Assembly (NCBI GenBank): GCA_030427205.1
Contig: JAUHXC010000010.1
Location: forward strand, 124,001 to 188,000
Origin: a bacterium
GTDB taxonomy: Bacteria; Myxococcota_A; Bradymonadia; UBA7976; UBA1532
Length of the DNA: 64,000 bases
Reading direction: 5' to 3'
Position 1 is the stretch's first letter. Every line of letters begins with the position of its first letter. Below are positions 1 to 8,115 of the stretch, in pieces. Both the position numbers and the translations under genes were made by a program. The notes beneath the pieces were generated by a model. That model saw nothing but the letters and a program-made list of their open reading frames with translations. It made no database searches and was not told where the DNA came from.

Positions 1-304
1 CGGAACGCGAGTTCGTCTCGATTCGTATGGGCCCGAAGCCGGTTTCATCATGAGGGAAGAGCCACTCCAGCCCTTGGAGATCGCGCTTTCCGCCCTCTAG
101 ATCAGGGAAAGGCCAACTTGTTCGAAGTCCCGCTGCCCTGCGCCAACCCATCCGCTGGTTGGGCATGCTGACGATAGACACGGCCTCAAGCACACTTGTC
201 TTGCCCGAGTTGTTCGGCCCCATCAAGAGGTTGACCCGACCCAAGTTGTCCAGCTTGAGTGACCTCAAGCCGCGAAAGGCCTCGATGTCGATCCACTGCA
301 TCAT
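1..304 (-). CDS. AAA-family ATPase, N-terminal fragment (runs off left edge)
   Basis: Read on the minus strand from ATG at 304, the frame stays open to base 1 (about 101 residues). It begins MMQWIDIEAFRGLRSLKL and carries a Walker A loop, GPNNSGKTS, at about residues 29-37. A short 'IEAFRGL' strand followed by 'L.GPNNSGKTS' is the normal start of SMC/ABC-like AAA_15/AAA_21 and OLD-type ATPases, many of which sit in defence or mobile modules. Walker B, the signature motif and any nuclease domain lie outside the window, so the function cannot be assigned. A second in-frame ATG follows immediately (301-299), and no clear Shine-Dalgarno is visible. Base composition is clearly lower in GC (about 57 % in the first 60 bases) than the neighbouring genes, which hints at acquisition by transfer. 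Confidence 0.75.
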   Translation of the reverse strand, partial: MMQWIDIEAFRGLRSLKLDNLGRVNLLMGPNNSGKTSVLEAVSIVSMPNQRMGWRRAAGLRTSWPFPDLEGGKRDLQGLEWLFPHDETGFGPIRIETNSRS

Positions 305-349
305 GGGCGGGACGCTAGCACAGGTGCCGAGCCGGCGGCAGCCGCACGA

Positions 350-781
350 TCACGTGCGGGCGAAGACCATGCGGTCTTCGGCGAACGACTTGAACTCGAG
401 CGCGTGGCCGTCGGGGTCGCGCACGAAGAGCGTGCGCTGCTCGCCCGGCTCGCCGGCGAAGCGGGTGCGCGGGCCGATGAAGCACTTCACGCCCTTGGCG
501 GCGATGTGATCGCGCAGCGCCTCCCACTCGGCGGGCGGCAGGATCAAGCCGAAGTGGCGCACCGGCACCGCGTCGCCGTCCACCGCGTTGTGCGCCGGAT
601 CTTCGATGGCTTCGACGTCGGCCAGATGGGCCGAGAGCTGGTGCCCGTAGAGGTCGAAGTCGACCCAGCGCTCGGCGCTGCGGCCCTCGGCGCAGCCGAG
701 CACCTCGCCGTAGAACCGCCGGGTGGCCGCCAGATCGCGCACCGGGAAGGCGAGGTGGAAGCGGGTCTTCACCCGGGTCAT
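350..781 (-). CDS. VOC-family (glyoxalase/bleomycin-resistance-like) protein
   Basis: This 143-residue protein begins [20 protein letters not shown] and ends with RDPDGHALEFKSF. The opening 'FHLAFPVRDL..TRRFYGEVLGC', the central His (RHFGLIL) and the closing 'F.RDPDGHALEFK' are the paired beta-alpha-beta-beta-beta modules of the vicinal-oxygen-chelate fold, with His and Glu positions able to bind a metal. Family members include glyoxalases, dioxygenases and resistance proteins, and the substrate cannot be told from sequence. The start codon overlaps the stop of the NAD synthetase gene (ATGA at 778-781), so the two are translationally coupled. That may mean only co-transcription, since no shared pathway is known. 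Confidence 0.88.
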   Translation of the reverse strand: MTRVKTRFHLAFPVRDLAATRRFYGEVLGCAEGRSAERWVDFDLYGHQLSAHLADVEAIEDPAHNAVDGDAVPVRHFGLILPPAEWEALRDHIAAKGVKCFIGPRTRFAGEPGEQRTLFVRDPDGHALEFKSFAEDRMVFART

Positions 782-2862
782 GCCGCGCCCTCCGGGGTGC
801 CATCGAAGCCGCGGCCGACGCCGTCGGATGCCTTCGATGACATGTGTTCTGCCAGCGGTGCCCGCCAGCGCTCGACCGCGGCGACCCAGCTGCGCACCTG
901 GGCGTCGCTGGGCATGCGCCAGTCGCCGCGCGGCGAGAGCGCCACGGTGCCCACCTTGGGGCCGTCGGCGGTGCACGAGCGCTTGAACTGGCTCCAGAAG
1001 AAGCGCTGGATGAAGACCCGGCACCACTTGCGCAGGGTCTCGCTGGCATAGCGATCGCCGAAGGCATGCCATGCCAGGGTCAGCAATCGCTCCGGGCGCG
1101 CGCCGCGGCGGGCGAAGTGATACAGGAAGAAGTCATGCAGCTCGTAGGGGCCGATGGCATCTTCGGTGAGCTGCGCGATGCGCCCCGAGGCGTCCGCCGG
1201 CAGCAGCTCGGGGCTGATCGGGGTGTCGAGGATGTCGAACAGCGTCGCCCGCAGCGTCTCGACGTCGCCGGTCCACGCGCTCGCCCGGCTGTTGGCCACC
1301 CAGCGGATCACGAACTGGATGAGGGTCTTGGGCACCCCCGCGTTGACGTCGTACATCGAGATGTGATCGCCGCTGTAGGTGCTCCAGCCCAGCGCCTTCT
1401 CGCTGAGGTCGCCGGTGCCGACGAGGATGCCTTTCTCGCGGTTGGCCAGGCTCATGAGGATCAGCGTGCGCAGGCGGGCCTGCACGTTCTCGACGGTGAT
1501 GTCGCCCAGCGCCGGGTCGCCGCGCAGCCGCTCGACCAGCGCGGCGACCGTATCGACGCCGTCGGCGGCCGGGTGACCCATGTCGGCCAATATCTGCCGG
1601 CTGGCGTCGCTGACCCCGATCTCGCGGAAGCGCGCGCCGAGCGCCCGGGCGAGGTCTTCGGCGTTGCTGCGGGTGCCGGCGGTGGTGCCGAGGCCGGGCA
1701 TGGTGATGCACAGGAGGTCGTCCGCCGGCTGGCCGCACAGCGCCAGCGCCTGGATCGCCACCAGCGCCGCCTGCGTCGAGTCGACGCCGCCGGAGACGCC
1801 CAGGATCAGCTTGGGCCGACCCAGCGCGCGCATGCGGGTCGCCAGCCCGTTGCTCTGGATCTCGAAGACCTCCCAGCAGCGCGTCGCCAGCGTCTTCGGA
1901 TCCCGCGGCAGGAAGGGGTGCGCGTCCACCGCCCGCTGCAGCGGCGCGGCGGGGGCGCGGGCCTCGAAGCGCACCCGGCGATAGCTGCGCCGGTGGTGGC
2001 GGGCCACGTCGCCGAAGCTGGTGGTCTGCATGCGCTCGTGCACCAGCCCCTCGAGGTCGATGTCGCTGACGACGAGCTGGTCGTCGCGGCTGAAGCGCCT
2101 CGACTCGGCGAGCAGCGCGCCGTTCTCGCAGATGAAGGCGTCGGCGTCGAAGGCCAGATCGGTGCTCGACTCGCCCGGGCCCGCGGCGACGTAGAGATAG
2201 GCGCACTTGCCGCGGTCGCTCGCCGAGCGCCCCAGCAGCCGGCGCAGCTCGGCTTTGCCCACGGTGAAGTTCGACGCCGAGAGGTTGCAGCAGACCGTCG
2301 CGCCGGCGCCCACCTGGAACGCCGACGGCGGCAGCTGCACCCAGTAGTCTTCGCAGATCTCGACGCCCACCACGAAGTCGGGGCCGCCTTCGAAGAGCAG
2401 GTCGAGGCCGAAGGGCACCTCGACCCCGCCGATGCGCACCGTCGCGCCGGGCGGCACGTCGGTGCCCGGCCTGAACCAGCGGGCCTCTTCGAACTCGCGG
2501 TAGTTGGGCAAGAAGGCCTTGGGCACCACCCCCAGGATCTGCCCGCGGTGGATGGCCGCCGCGACGTTGTACAGCGCGCCCTCGACGCGCAGCGGCAGCC
2601 CCACGAGCGCCAGCGGCTGCAGGTCGCGGCTGGCCTCGACCAGCGCGTCGAGCGAGGCGAGCGTGGCCTGCAGGAGGTGGCCGTCGAAGAAGAGGTCGCG
2701 GGCGGTGTAGCCCGACAACCCCAGCTCGGGGAAGACCACCAGCCCGCAGCCGGCCTCGTGGGCCCGGTGCCACAGCTCGAGGGTGTGTTCGAGGTTGAAG
2801 GCGAAGTCGGCGACCCGGCAGGCGGGCACGGCGACGCTGACGCGGGCGAATCCATCCAGCAT
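778..2862 (-). CDS. nadE: Glutamine-dependent NAD+ synthetase
   Basis: This two-domain enzyme amidates nicotinic acid adenine dinucleotide to NAD+ with ammonia channelled from glutamine. The N-terminal nitrilase-type amidase has its Glu-Lys-Cys triad visible as FPELGLSGY (E46), VPKAFLPNY (K115) and EICEDYW (C170). The C-terminal synthetase has the ATP-pyrophosphatase loop SGGVDST at about 354-361, and later the motifs [19 protein letters not shown] and [12 protein letters not shown]. At 694 residues from ATG 2862 the length fits the large bacterial/eukaryotic-type NadE. The frame is open up to an ATG at 2904, but the conserved amidase strand starts at '[13 protein letters not shown]', so 2862 is preferred. 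It is followed by an overlapping VOC gene. Cytosolic. Confidence 0.95.
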   Translation of the reverse strand: MLDGFARVSVAVPACRVADFAFNLEHTLELWHRAHEAGCGLVVFPELGLSGYTARDLFFDGHLLQATLASLDALVEASRDLQPLALVGLPLRVEGALYNVAAAIHRGQILGVVPKAFLPNYREFEEARWFRPGTDVPPGATVRIGGVEVPFGLDLLFEGGPDFVVGVEICEDYWVQLPPSAFQVGAGATVCCNLSASNFTVGKAELRRLLGRSASDRGKCAYLYVAAGPGESSTDLAFDADAFICENGALLAESRRFSRDDQLVVSDIDLEGLVHERMQTTSFGDVARHHRRSYRRVRFEARAPAAPLQRAVDAHPFLPRDPKTLATRCWEVFEIQSNGLATRMRALGRPKLILGVSGGVDSTQAALVAIQALALCGQPADDLLCITMPGLGTTAGTRSNAEDLARALGARFREIGVSDASRQILADMGHPAADGVDTVAALVERLRGDPALGDITVENVQARLRTLILMSLANREKGILVGTGDLSEKALGWSTYSGDHISMYDVNAGVPKTLIQFVIRWVANSRASAWTGDVETLRATLFDILDTPISPELLPADASGRIAQLTEDAIGPYELHDFFLYHFARRGARPERLLTLAWHAFGDRYASETLRKWCRVFIQRFFWSQFKRSCTADGPKVGTVALSPRGDWRMPSDAQVRSWVAAVERWRAPLAEHMSSKASDGVGRGFDGTPEGAA

Positions 2863-2987
2863 GGGCGAAGCGTGCCGCAAACGGGGCGGGAAAACCATCG
2901 GCATCGGGTAGACTGAGCGCCGCTCACCGCGACGCGGCGGGCACGACGATCACCGACTGCATACGAACGACCTGGGGAGGAGAGACG

Positions 2988-3374
2988 ATGCGCACAGCGA
3001 CCCGAGTGATGGCGATGGGCGCCGGCCTGATCTGGCTCATCATGGGCTGCGGGGGTGTCGACGAGGCGCCCGTCGGCGAAGTGGTGCAGACCATCCCCAA
3101 CTGCGAGTACGAGACCCTCGAACGCGAGTATCGCTACTGCGACGAGCAGTACATGGTGCTCGTGATGGAGGAGCGCGCGACCTATCACGCGTGCCCGGTG
3201 TACTACACGGTGGGCCTCTTCGAGGCCGATCCGAACCAGTTTCATCCGCCCGTTGGCTGGGCGACCCTCGCCAGCGCCAGCTTCGAAGGCCCCAGCGACG
3301 CGGCGTGGCAGGCGTGGGTCTACGAGCAGATCCCGTGCGCGCAGCGGACGGACGTCGACGCGCCCATCGAGTAG
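2988..3374 (+). CDS. Small putative lipoprotein, function unknown
   Basis: This 128-residue protein has a hydrophobic leader and a lipobox-like LIMGC at about residues 18-22, so it is probably lipid-anchored. The mature part is acidic and contains four further cysteines (NCEYE, RYCDE, HACPVYY, IPCAQ) that could form two disulfides. No known domain is recognised. A strong ribosome-binding sequence, GGGGAGGAG, lies just upstream of the ATG. A TAGACT hexamer at 2909-2914 could be a -10 element. It is a single gene between the divergent NAD synthetase and the downstream acetate kinase fusion, and context does not suggest a role. Confidence 0.75.
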   Translation: MRTATRVMAMGAGLIWLIMGCGGVDEAPVGEVVQTIPNCEYETLEREYRYCDEQYMVLVMEERATYHACPVYYTVGLFEADPNQFHPPVGWATLASASFEGPSDAAWQAWVYEQIPCAQRTDVDAPIE

Positions 3375-3400
3375 CACCGCTCGAACCGCCGATCGCCATC

Positions 3401-3409
3401 TGCTACCTT
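3401..3409 (+). promoter_or_regulatory. Extended -10 element upstream of ackA-pduL
   Basis: The sequence TGC-TACCTT lies about 43 bases before the ATG at 3452. It matches the TGN-TAYNNT extended -10 pattern seen before several other genes here. The -35 region (TCGAAC at 3381) is weak. Confidence 0.35.
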
Positions 3410-3451
3410 GCCGCCCAATTCGACTCCAATGCGTAGTCCGAGGAGGTCCAG

Positions 3452-5272
3452 ATGCAGATCCTGGTGATCAACAGCGGTTCGTCGTCGATCAAGATCGACC
3501 TGCTCGACGCGCAGAGCGGCGCGCGGGCGGCCACCGCGCACGTCGAGCGGGTGGGCGCTGACGGCTGCTTCGCGACGGTGCAGGCCGACGGCGGCGAGCG
3601 GCGCATCGAGCTGCCCGGGGCCGACCACGGCGCGGCGCTCGACGGCGTCTTGCCGGCCCTCGACCTGAGCGCGGTCAAGGCGGTCGGCCATCGGGTGGTG
3701 CACGGCGGCGAGCGGTTCACCCGGCCGACGCCGATCGACGACGGGGTGATCGCCGCCATCGACGAGTTGGCGGTGCTCGCGCCGCTGCACAACCCGGCCA
3801 ATACCGCCGGCATGAAGGCGGCGATGGCCCGGCTGCCCGCGGTGCCGCACGTGGCGGTCTTCGATACGGCGTTCCATCACACCCTGCCGCGGCGGGCGCA
3901 GCTCTATGCGCTGCCGACGGAGCTCGCCGAGAAGCACGGCCTGCGGCGCTATGGCTTCCACGGCACGAGCCATCAGTGGGTCGCCCACCGCGCCGCCGAG
4001 CACCTCGACAGCGACATCGGCGACCTGCGCATCATCACCTGCCACCTGGGCAACGGGGCGAGCGTCACCGCCGTCGAGTACGGCCGCTCGGTCGAGACGA
4101 GCATGGGCCTGACCCCGCTCGAAGGGCTGGTGATGGGCACCCGCTCGGGCGATGTCGACCCGGGCGTCGTGCTGACCCTGCTGCGCCGCGAGGGCTGGAG
4201 CGCCGACGAGCTCGATCGGGTGCTCAACCGTGAGTCGGGCCTCGCCGGGCTCTCGGGGCGGGGCAACGACCTGCGCGACATCGAGGAGGGCGCCGCCGAG
4301 GGCGACGAGCGCTGCCGGGCGGCGCTGCACGTCTTCACCCATCGGCTGCGCAAGTACATCGGGGCCTACGCCGCGGTGATGGGCGGGGTCGACGCGATCG
4401 TCTTCACCGGCGGCATCGGCCAGAACTCGGCGCTGGTGCGCCATCGGGTCGCGCAGCGGCTCGACTTCCTCGGCGCGCGGCTCGACGAGGACGGCAACCG
4501 CGACGCGAAGGTGACGCTCGACGCGCCGGTGTACGACATCGGCCGGGACAACGGGCGGGTGAAGCTGATGGTGGTGGCCACCGACGAGGCCCACGCCATC
4601 GCCCGCGAGACGGCGGCCTTCGTGCAGCACGACGACGTGGTCGACGCCGAGCGCACCATCCCCATCGCCGTCAGCGCCCGTCACATCCACCTCACCGACG
4701 AGGCGCTGGCCTATCTCTTCGGCGATGGCTATGCCTTGACCCCGTACAAGCCGCTCAGTCAGCCGGGGCAGTACGCCTGCGAAGAGAAGCTCAACCTCAT
4801 CGGACCCAAGGGACGCATCGACGGCGTGCGCATCCTGGGACCCACCCGGCCCCGGTGTCAGGTCGAGATCAGCCGCACCGACGAGTTCCGGCTGGGGGTC
4901 GACGCGCCGGTGCGGCCGTCGGGGCACGTGCAGAACAGCCCGGGCATCACCCTCGAGAGGCCCGGCGGCAAGACGCTCACCCTCGAAGAGGGTCTCATCT
5001 GCGCGTGGCGACACATCCACATGACACCCGAGGACGCCGAGCGCTTCGGCGTGGCCGACAAGGACGTCGTCGACGTGGCGATCGATACCGACGACCGCGA
5101 TCTCATCTTCGGTGATGTCATGGTGCGGGTGTCATCCAAGTTCGCCACCGAGATGCACATCGACACCGACGAGGCCAACGCCGCGGGGCTCGGCCGCGGC
5201 GCGAAGGGGTCGCTGGTGGCCACCGATGCCATCGCGCGGCTGACCCGTCGGCGGCCGTCGCCGCACCTCTGA
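3452..5272 (+). CDS. Acetate kinase fused to PduL-type phosphate acyltransferase
   Basis: This 606-residue fusion covers both steps of acyl-CoA to acyl phosphate to acid with ATP formation (or the reverse). Residues 1 to about 390 are an acetate/propionate kinase, with NSGSSSIK at the start, GHRVVHGG, HLGNGASVTAV, MGTRSGDVDPG, ESGLAGLSG and FTGGIGQNS. Residues from about 400 are a PduL phosphotransacylase, with SARHIHLTDEAL (about 409-420), KGRIDGVRILGP, RHIHMTPEDA (about 520) and EMHIDTDEANAAG (about 568). The two HIH clusters and the late His are the zinc ligands known in PduL. The kinase is usually about 400 residues and PduL about 210, so both look complete. A clear ribosome-binding site, GAGGAGG, precedes the ATG. 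The gene stands alone with no microcompartment shell genes nearby, so a housekeeping acetate-overflow or assimilation role is inferred. Confidence 0.93.
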   Translation: MQILVINSGSSSIKIDLLDAQSGARAATAHVERVGADGCFATVQADGGERRIELPGADHGAALDGVLPALDLSAVKAVGHRVVHGGERFTRPTPIDDGVIAAIDELAVLAPLHNPANTAGMKAAMARLPAVPHVAVFDTAFHHTLPRRAQLYALPTELAEKHGLRRYGFHGTSHQWVAHRAAEHLDSDIGDLRIITCHLGNGASVTAVEYGRSVETSMGLTPLEGLVMGTRSGDVDPGVVLTLLRREGWSADELDRVLNRESGLAGLSGRGNDLRDIEEGAAEGDERCRAALHVFTHRLRKYIGAYAAVMGGVDAIVFTGGIGQNSALVRHRVAQRLDFLGARLDEDGNRDAKVTLDAPVYDIGRDNGRVKLMVVATDEAHAIARETAAFVQHDDVVDAERTIPIAVSARHIHLTDEALAYLFGDGYALTPYKPLSQPGQYACEEKLNLIGPKGRIDGVRILGPTRPRCQVEISRTDEFRLGVDAPVRPSGHVQNSPGITLERPGGKTLTLEEGLICAWRHIHMTPEDAERFGVADKDVVDVAIDTDDRDLIFGDVMVRVSSKFATEMHIDTDEANAAGLGRGAKGSLVATDAIARLTRRRPSPHL

Positions 5273-5277
5273 TCGCT

Positions 5278-5330
5278 GTGTAAACCCGGTGTAAACCGCG
5301 GCGCCGCGCCTTTTACCGGCGTTTTGCACC
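5278..5330. promoter_or_regulatory. Two 11-bp-period repeat boxes (GTAAA/TTTAC) upstream of the VWA operon
   Basis: GTGTAAACC occurs at 5278-5286 and again at 5289-5297, a period of exactly 11 bp. It is followed by TTTTAC (5311-5316) and TTTTGC (5322-5327), also 11 bp apart and in the opposite orientation. Direct repeats of one helical turn are the usual DNA site of OmpR/PhoB-family dimers. The same GTAAA-N6-GTAAA box stands before the OmpR-type regulator at 30076-30091. A TAGGCT hexamer at 5350-5355 could be the -10 element. Confidence 0.5.
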
Positions 5331-5420
5331 GCGCCGGCCGGCGGTCGGCTAGGCTGACATCACATCGAACGCGGCCCCGCCGCCTGTCATCGCAGCCATC
5401 GACTGTCATCGGAGTGAGTC

Positions 5421-6926
5421 ATGTCCGACAACGCCCCCCGTGCATCCAGCCCCATCGCCCGCCGCGCCGCCATCGGCCTCGTGGCGGCCACCGCCGTCGC
5501 CGGCATCGCCTTCGCCGCGGTGCCCTCGGCCCCGTCGGCCCGCGATACGACCGCCGCGACGCCGCCGGCCGCGCCGGCCAGCCTGCTCGCCCCGGCGGCC
5601 GGCCACGTCGCGCCCCAGACCATCACCGCCGCCGCCGACGGCATCACCCTCGCCGCCCGGCTCGACCGCAGCAAGCTCATGCAGGGCGGCGATGGCATCG
5701 TGCGCGCCGAGCTGACCCTGGCCGCCGATGAGTCGGCGGCCACCGGCGAGGCGGTGCCCAGCGACTTCGTGGTGATCATCGACCGCTCGAGCTCGATGTC
5801 GGGCGAGAAGTTCGCCGACGCCATGAGCGCGGTGCAGGGCCTGCTCGGCCGGCTGCGCCCCAGCGACCGGCTGGCGGTGGTCTCGTACAGCAGCCGCGCG
5901 CAGATCGACATCAACCTGGCCTACGCCACCGAGCAGGCCGTCGCCCGCTGGCGCACCGACCTCGGCTGGCTCAGCGCCGGTGGCAGCACCAACATCAGCG
6001 CCGCCCTCGACCTCGCCGACGGCCTGCTGCGCGAGCGCGGGCCCTCCGAGCGGCCGGCGCGGGTGCTGCTGCTCTCCGACGGCGAGCCGACCGCCGGCGA
6101 TACCGGTGACGTCGCCCTGACCGCCCGCGCCCGCCGGGCCGCCGAGCAGGGCTACGTGCTCGGCGCGGTGGGCATCGGGCTGGGCTTCAACGAGATCCTG
6201 ATGTCGGCCCTCGCCGACGCCGGCACCGGCAACTTCCACTCGCTGCACGCCGAGGGCGGGCTCGAGCGCATCCTCGCCGCCGAGTTCGACGCGGCGCGCG
6301 GCACGGTGGCCTCGGGGCTCGCGGTGCGCCTGCGCCTGCCCGCCGGGGTCACGGTCGTCGACGCGGCGGGCTACCCGCTCGAGCGCAGCGGCGACGCGGT
6401 GACCTTCCGCCCGGGCGGCCTCTTCGCCGGGCAGCAGCGCAAGGTCTGGATCACGCTGAAGGTGCCCGTCGGCGCCGCCGATACCCGCCAGGCGCTGGGC
6501 GCCGTCTCGCTCGACTTCACCCGCGACGGCGCGCGGCAGGGCATCGCGCCGGTGGCCCTCGGTGAGGTGGTCACCACCGCCGACGAGACGCAGTTCGTCG
6601 CCGCCCTCGACAAGCAGACCTGGGAGAAGTCGGTGGTCGACGGGCGCTTCGCCGACATCGAGAAGAAGCTGGCGGCCCATGTGCGGGCCGGTGAGGCCGA
6701 CGCGGCCCGTAAGCTGCTCGATGAGCACGCCACCCGCACCGCGGCGCTGAACCTCGTGGTCGGCTCGGCGGCGGTGGACACCCACCTCGCCGAGGTCGCT
6801 CAGCGGCGCCGCGCGCTCGACGACGCCTTCACCGGCGCCGATCAGGCCCACAAGCGCAACGTCTTCAGCAAGATGAACACCGCTTCGGGCTGGAGCCGCT
6901 CGCGGGCGGGCAGCCTCGGTCGCTGA
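5421..6926 (+). CDS. Secreted/anchored von Willebrand factor A domain protein
   Basis: This 501-residue protein has an N-terminal export segment (about residues 14-34, preceded by ARRAA, possibly a Tat-type twin arginine) and a low-complexity Ala/Pro linker. A VWA domain follows, with an intact MIDAS metal site DRSSSMSG at about residue 118 and the later LLSDGEPTAGDTGD. After it come a beta-rich region and an alpha-helical tail ending near a positively charged stretch. VWA domains bind protein ligands through a divalent cation. The ribosome-binding site is GGAG. The gene heads a three-gene plus-strand operon with a PspA-like protein and a membrane protein, which suggests an envelope-stress or membrane-organising role. 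This is inference, as no specific family is recognised. Confidence 0.85.
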   Translation: MSDNAPRASSPIARRAAIGLVAATAVAGIAFAAVPSAPSARDTTAATPPAAPASLLAPAAGHVAPQTITAAADGITLAARLDRSKLMQGGDGIVRAELTLAADESAATGEAVPSDFVVIIDRSSSMSGEKFADAMSAVQGLLGRLRPSDRLAVVSYSSRAQIDINLAYATEQAVARWRTDLGWLSAGGSTNISAALDLADGLLRERGPSERPARVLLLSDGEPTAGDTGDVALTARARRAAEQGYVLGAVGIGLGFNEILMSALADAGTGNFHSLHAEGGLERILAAEFDAARGTVASGLAVRLRLPAGVTVVDAAGYPLERSGDAVTFRPGGLFAGQQRKVWITLKVPVGAADTRQALGAVSLDFTRDGARQGIAPVALGEVVTTADETQFVAALDKQTWEKSVVDGRFADIEKKLAAHVRAGEADAARKLLDEHATRTAALNLVVGSAAVDTHLAEVAQRRRALDDAFTGADQAHKRNVFSKMNTASGWSRSRAGSLGR

Positions 6927-7014
6927 GTCATCCCGCATGCCGCCGCATGTCATCGGCGGCATGCCGTCCCGTATCACATCTGTGTCATACACCCATGCCA
7001 CCGGAGTCATCCCC

Positions 7015-7566
7015 ATGGCACTCTTTCGACGTATCCGCCATCTCATCAAAGCCGACGCCCACGGGGTGGTCGACGCCCTCGAAGACGAAGCGTTGGTGCT
7101 GCGCCAGTGCGTGCGCGACGCGGAGGCCGCCCTCGACCGCAAGCGGGCCCGCCGGGCGGCGCTGACCGCCGAGGGCAAGCGCCTGAAGGCCGAGATCGAA
7201 GGGCTCGACGGCCGCATCGACATCCTCGACGCCGACGTCGCCCTGGCCCTGGCCGAAGAGCAGGAAGAGCTGGCCCGCTTCAGCCTGCGTCGGCTGCTGC
7301 CGCTGCGTCGGGGCCGCGACGCCGCCGTCGCCCGGCTCGACGCGGTCGGGCGCGAGGGGGCCGAGCTCGACGACGCCATCGAGGCCGACGGCGCGGCGCT
7401 CGACGGCTTGAAGGCGCGGGTCGCCGAGCGGTTGTCCCGCCTCGCCTCGAGCCCCGACGCGCCGGCCGACGTCGGCCGCGGCGTGCGCGACGAAGAGATC
7501 GAGCTCGAGCTGCTGCGCCGCCGCGCCGGGGTCGCCCGTGCCGCCGACGCCCCGGGAGGTGCGTGA
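7015..7566 (+). CDS. PspA/IM30-like coiled-coil protein
   Basis: This 183-residue, almost fully helical, highly charged protein starts MALFRRIRHLIKADAHGVVD. That amphipathic start, followed by 'DALEDEALVLRQCVRDAEAAL', resembles the membrane-binding helix and first coiled coil of PspA/Vipp1. The protein is shorter than the usual 220 or so residues. The open frame begins upstream at 6937, but the family start and the short leader favour ATG 7015, with GGAG at 7002-7005. Its stop overlaps the start of the next gene (ATG at 7566). PspA-like proteins protect or remodel membranes under stress. Pairing with a VWA protein and a polytopic membrane protein supports a membrane-associated role. The assignment rests on the N-terminal pattern and helical composition only. 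Confidence 0.65.
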   Translation: MALFRRIRHLIKADAHGVVDALEDEALVLRQCVRDAEAALDRKRARRAALTAEGKRLKAEIEGLDGRIDILDADVALALAEEQEELARFSLRRLLPLRRGRDAAVARLDAVGREGAELDDAIEADGAALDGLKARVAERLSRLASSPDAPADVGRGVRDEEIELELLRRRAGVARAADAPGGA

Positions 7567-8111
7567 TGGGTCTGCTGCGCATCGATCGCTTCGCCAAGGG
7601 TGTGCTCTTCGCCGCCCTCGCGGCCCTGGTCGCCGTCGCCGGGGTGGTCTTCGTGGGCCCCATCGTCGGCGCCGGACCGGCCATCGCCGCGCTCTTCGGC
7701 GCGCTGGCCCTGGCCTGGATCTTCGCCGCCGCGCCCAAGGCCTCGTCGGGCTTCATGGCGCTGCTGGTCGCCGGCCCCATCGTCGCGCTGGGTCTGCTGG
7801 CCTGGCCCGCGCCCACGCCGGCGGCGGTCGGGCTCACCGCGCTCATCGCCGTCGCCCGCGGGGCCTTCCTGCGCCGCGGTCCCGTGGTGCGCACGGTCGT
7901 CGTCGAGGGGGTCGTGGCCATCGGCAGCCTGGGGCTGGCTGCGGCCTTCGTACCCGGCGGCTTGACCGGGCTGGGGCTGGCGGTGTGGGCCTATTTTCTG
8001 GTGCAGAGCCTGCCTTTGCTGACCGCGGCGAGCCACGAGGCGGCGGCGAGCGCCGAGCCGGACGCCTTCGTCGCCGCGATGAACCGCGCCGAGCGTATCT
8101 TGAGTCGCTGA
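7566..8111 (+). CDS. Polytopic membrane protein, third gene of VWA-PspA operon
   Basis: This 181-residue hydrophobic protein has about five to six predicted transmembrane segments (about residues 10-32, 34-52, 57-75, 79-97, 105-128 and 130-150). A short cytosolic tail ends AMNRAERILSR. The ATG sits in the stop codon of the PspA-like gene (7564-7568), which indicates translational coupling. No catalytic motif or known family is recognised. As the last gene of the operon it may be the membrane partner for the PspA-like protein. The gene ends only four bases from the convergent phosphatase gene. Confidence 0.75.
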   Translation: MGLLRIDRFAKGVLFAALAALVAVAGVVFVGPIVGAGPAIAALFGALALAWIFAAAPKASSGFMALLVAGPIVALGLLAWPAPTPAAVGLTALIAVARGAFLRRGPVVRTVVVEGVVAIGSLGLAAAFVPGGLTGLGLAVWAYFLVQSLPLLTAASHEAAASAEPDAFVAAMNRAERILSR

Positions 8112-8115
8112 CGGT

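Noticed and set aside
844-2916. Long plus-strand open frame opposite NAD synthetase
   Set aside because: High-GC antisense shadow of nadE with His/Arg/Val-rich composition and no family motif. The same applies to the very long plus-strand frame at 17408-20683 opposite the S41 protease gene and others like it.
5354-5409. CTGACAT/CTGTCAT repeats before the VWA gene as a Pho box
   Set aside because: Copies at 5354, 5384 and 5403 are 30 and 19 bases apart, not the 11 required for a PhoB site, so only the TTTAC/GTAAA boxes are called.
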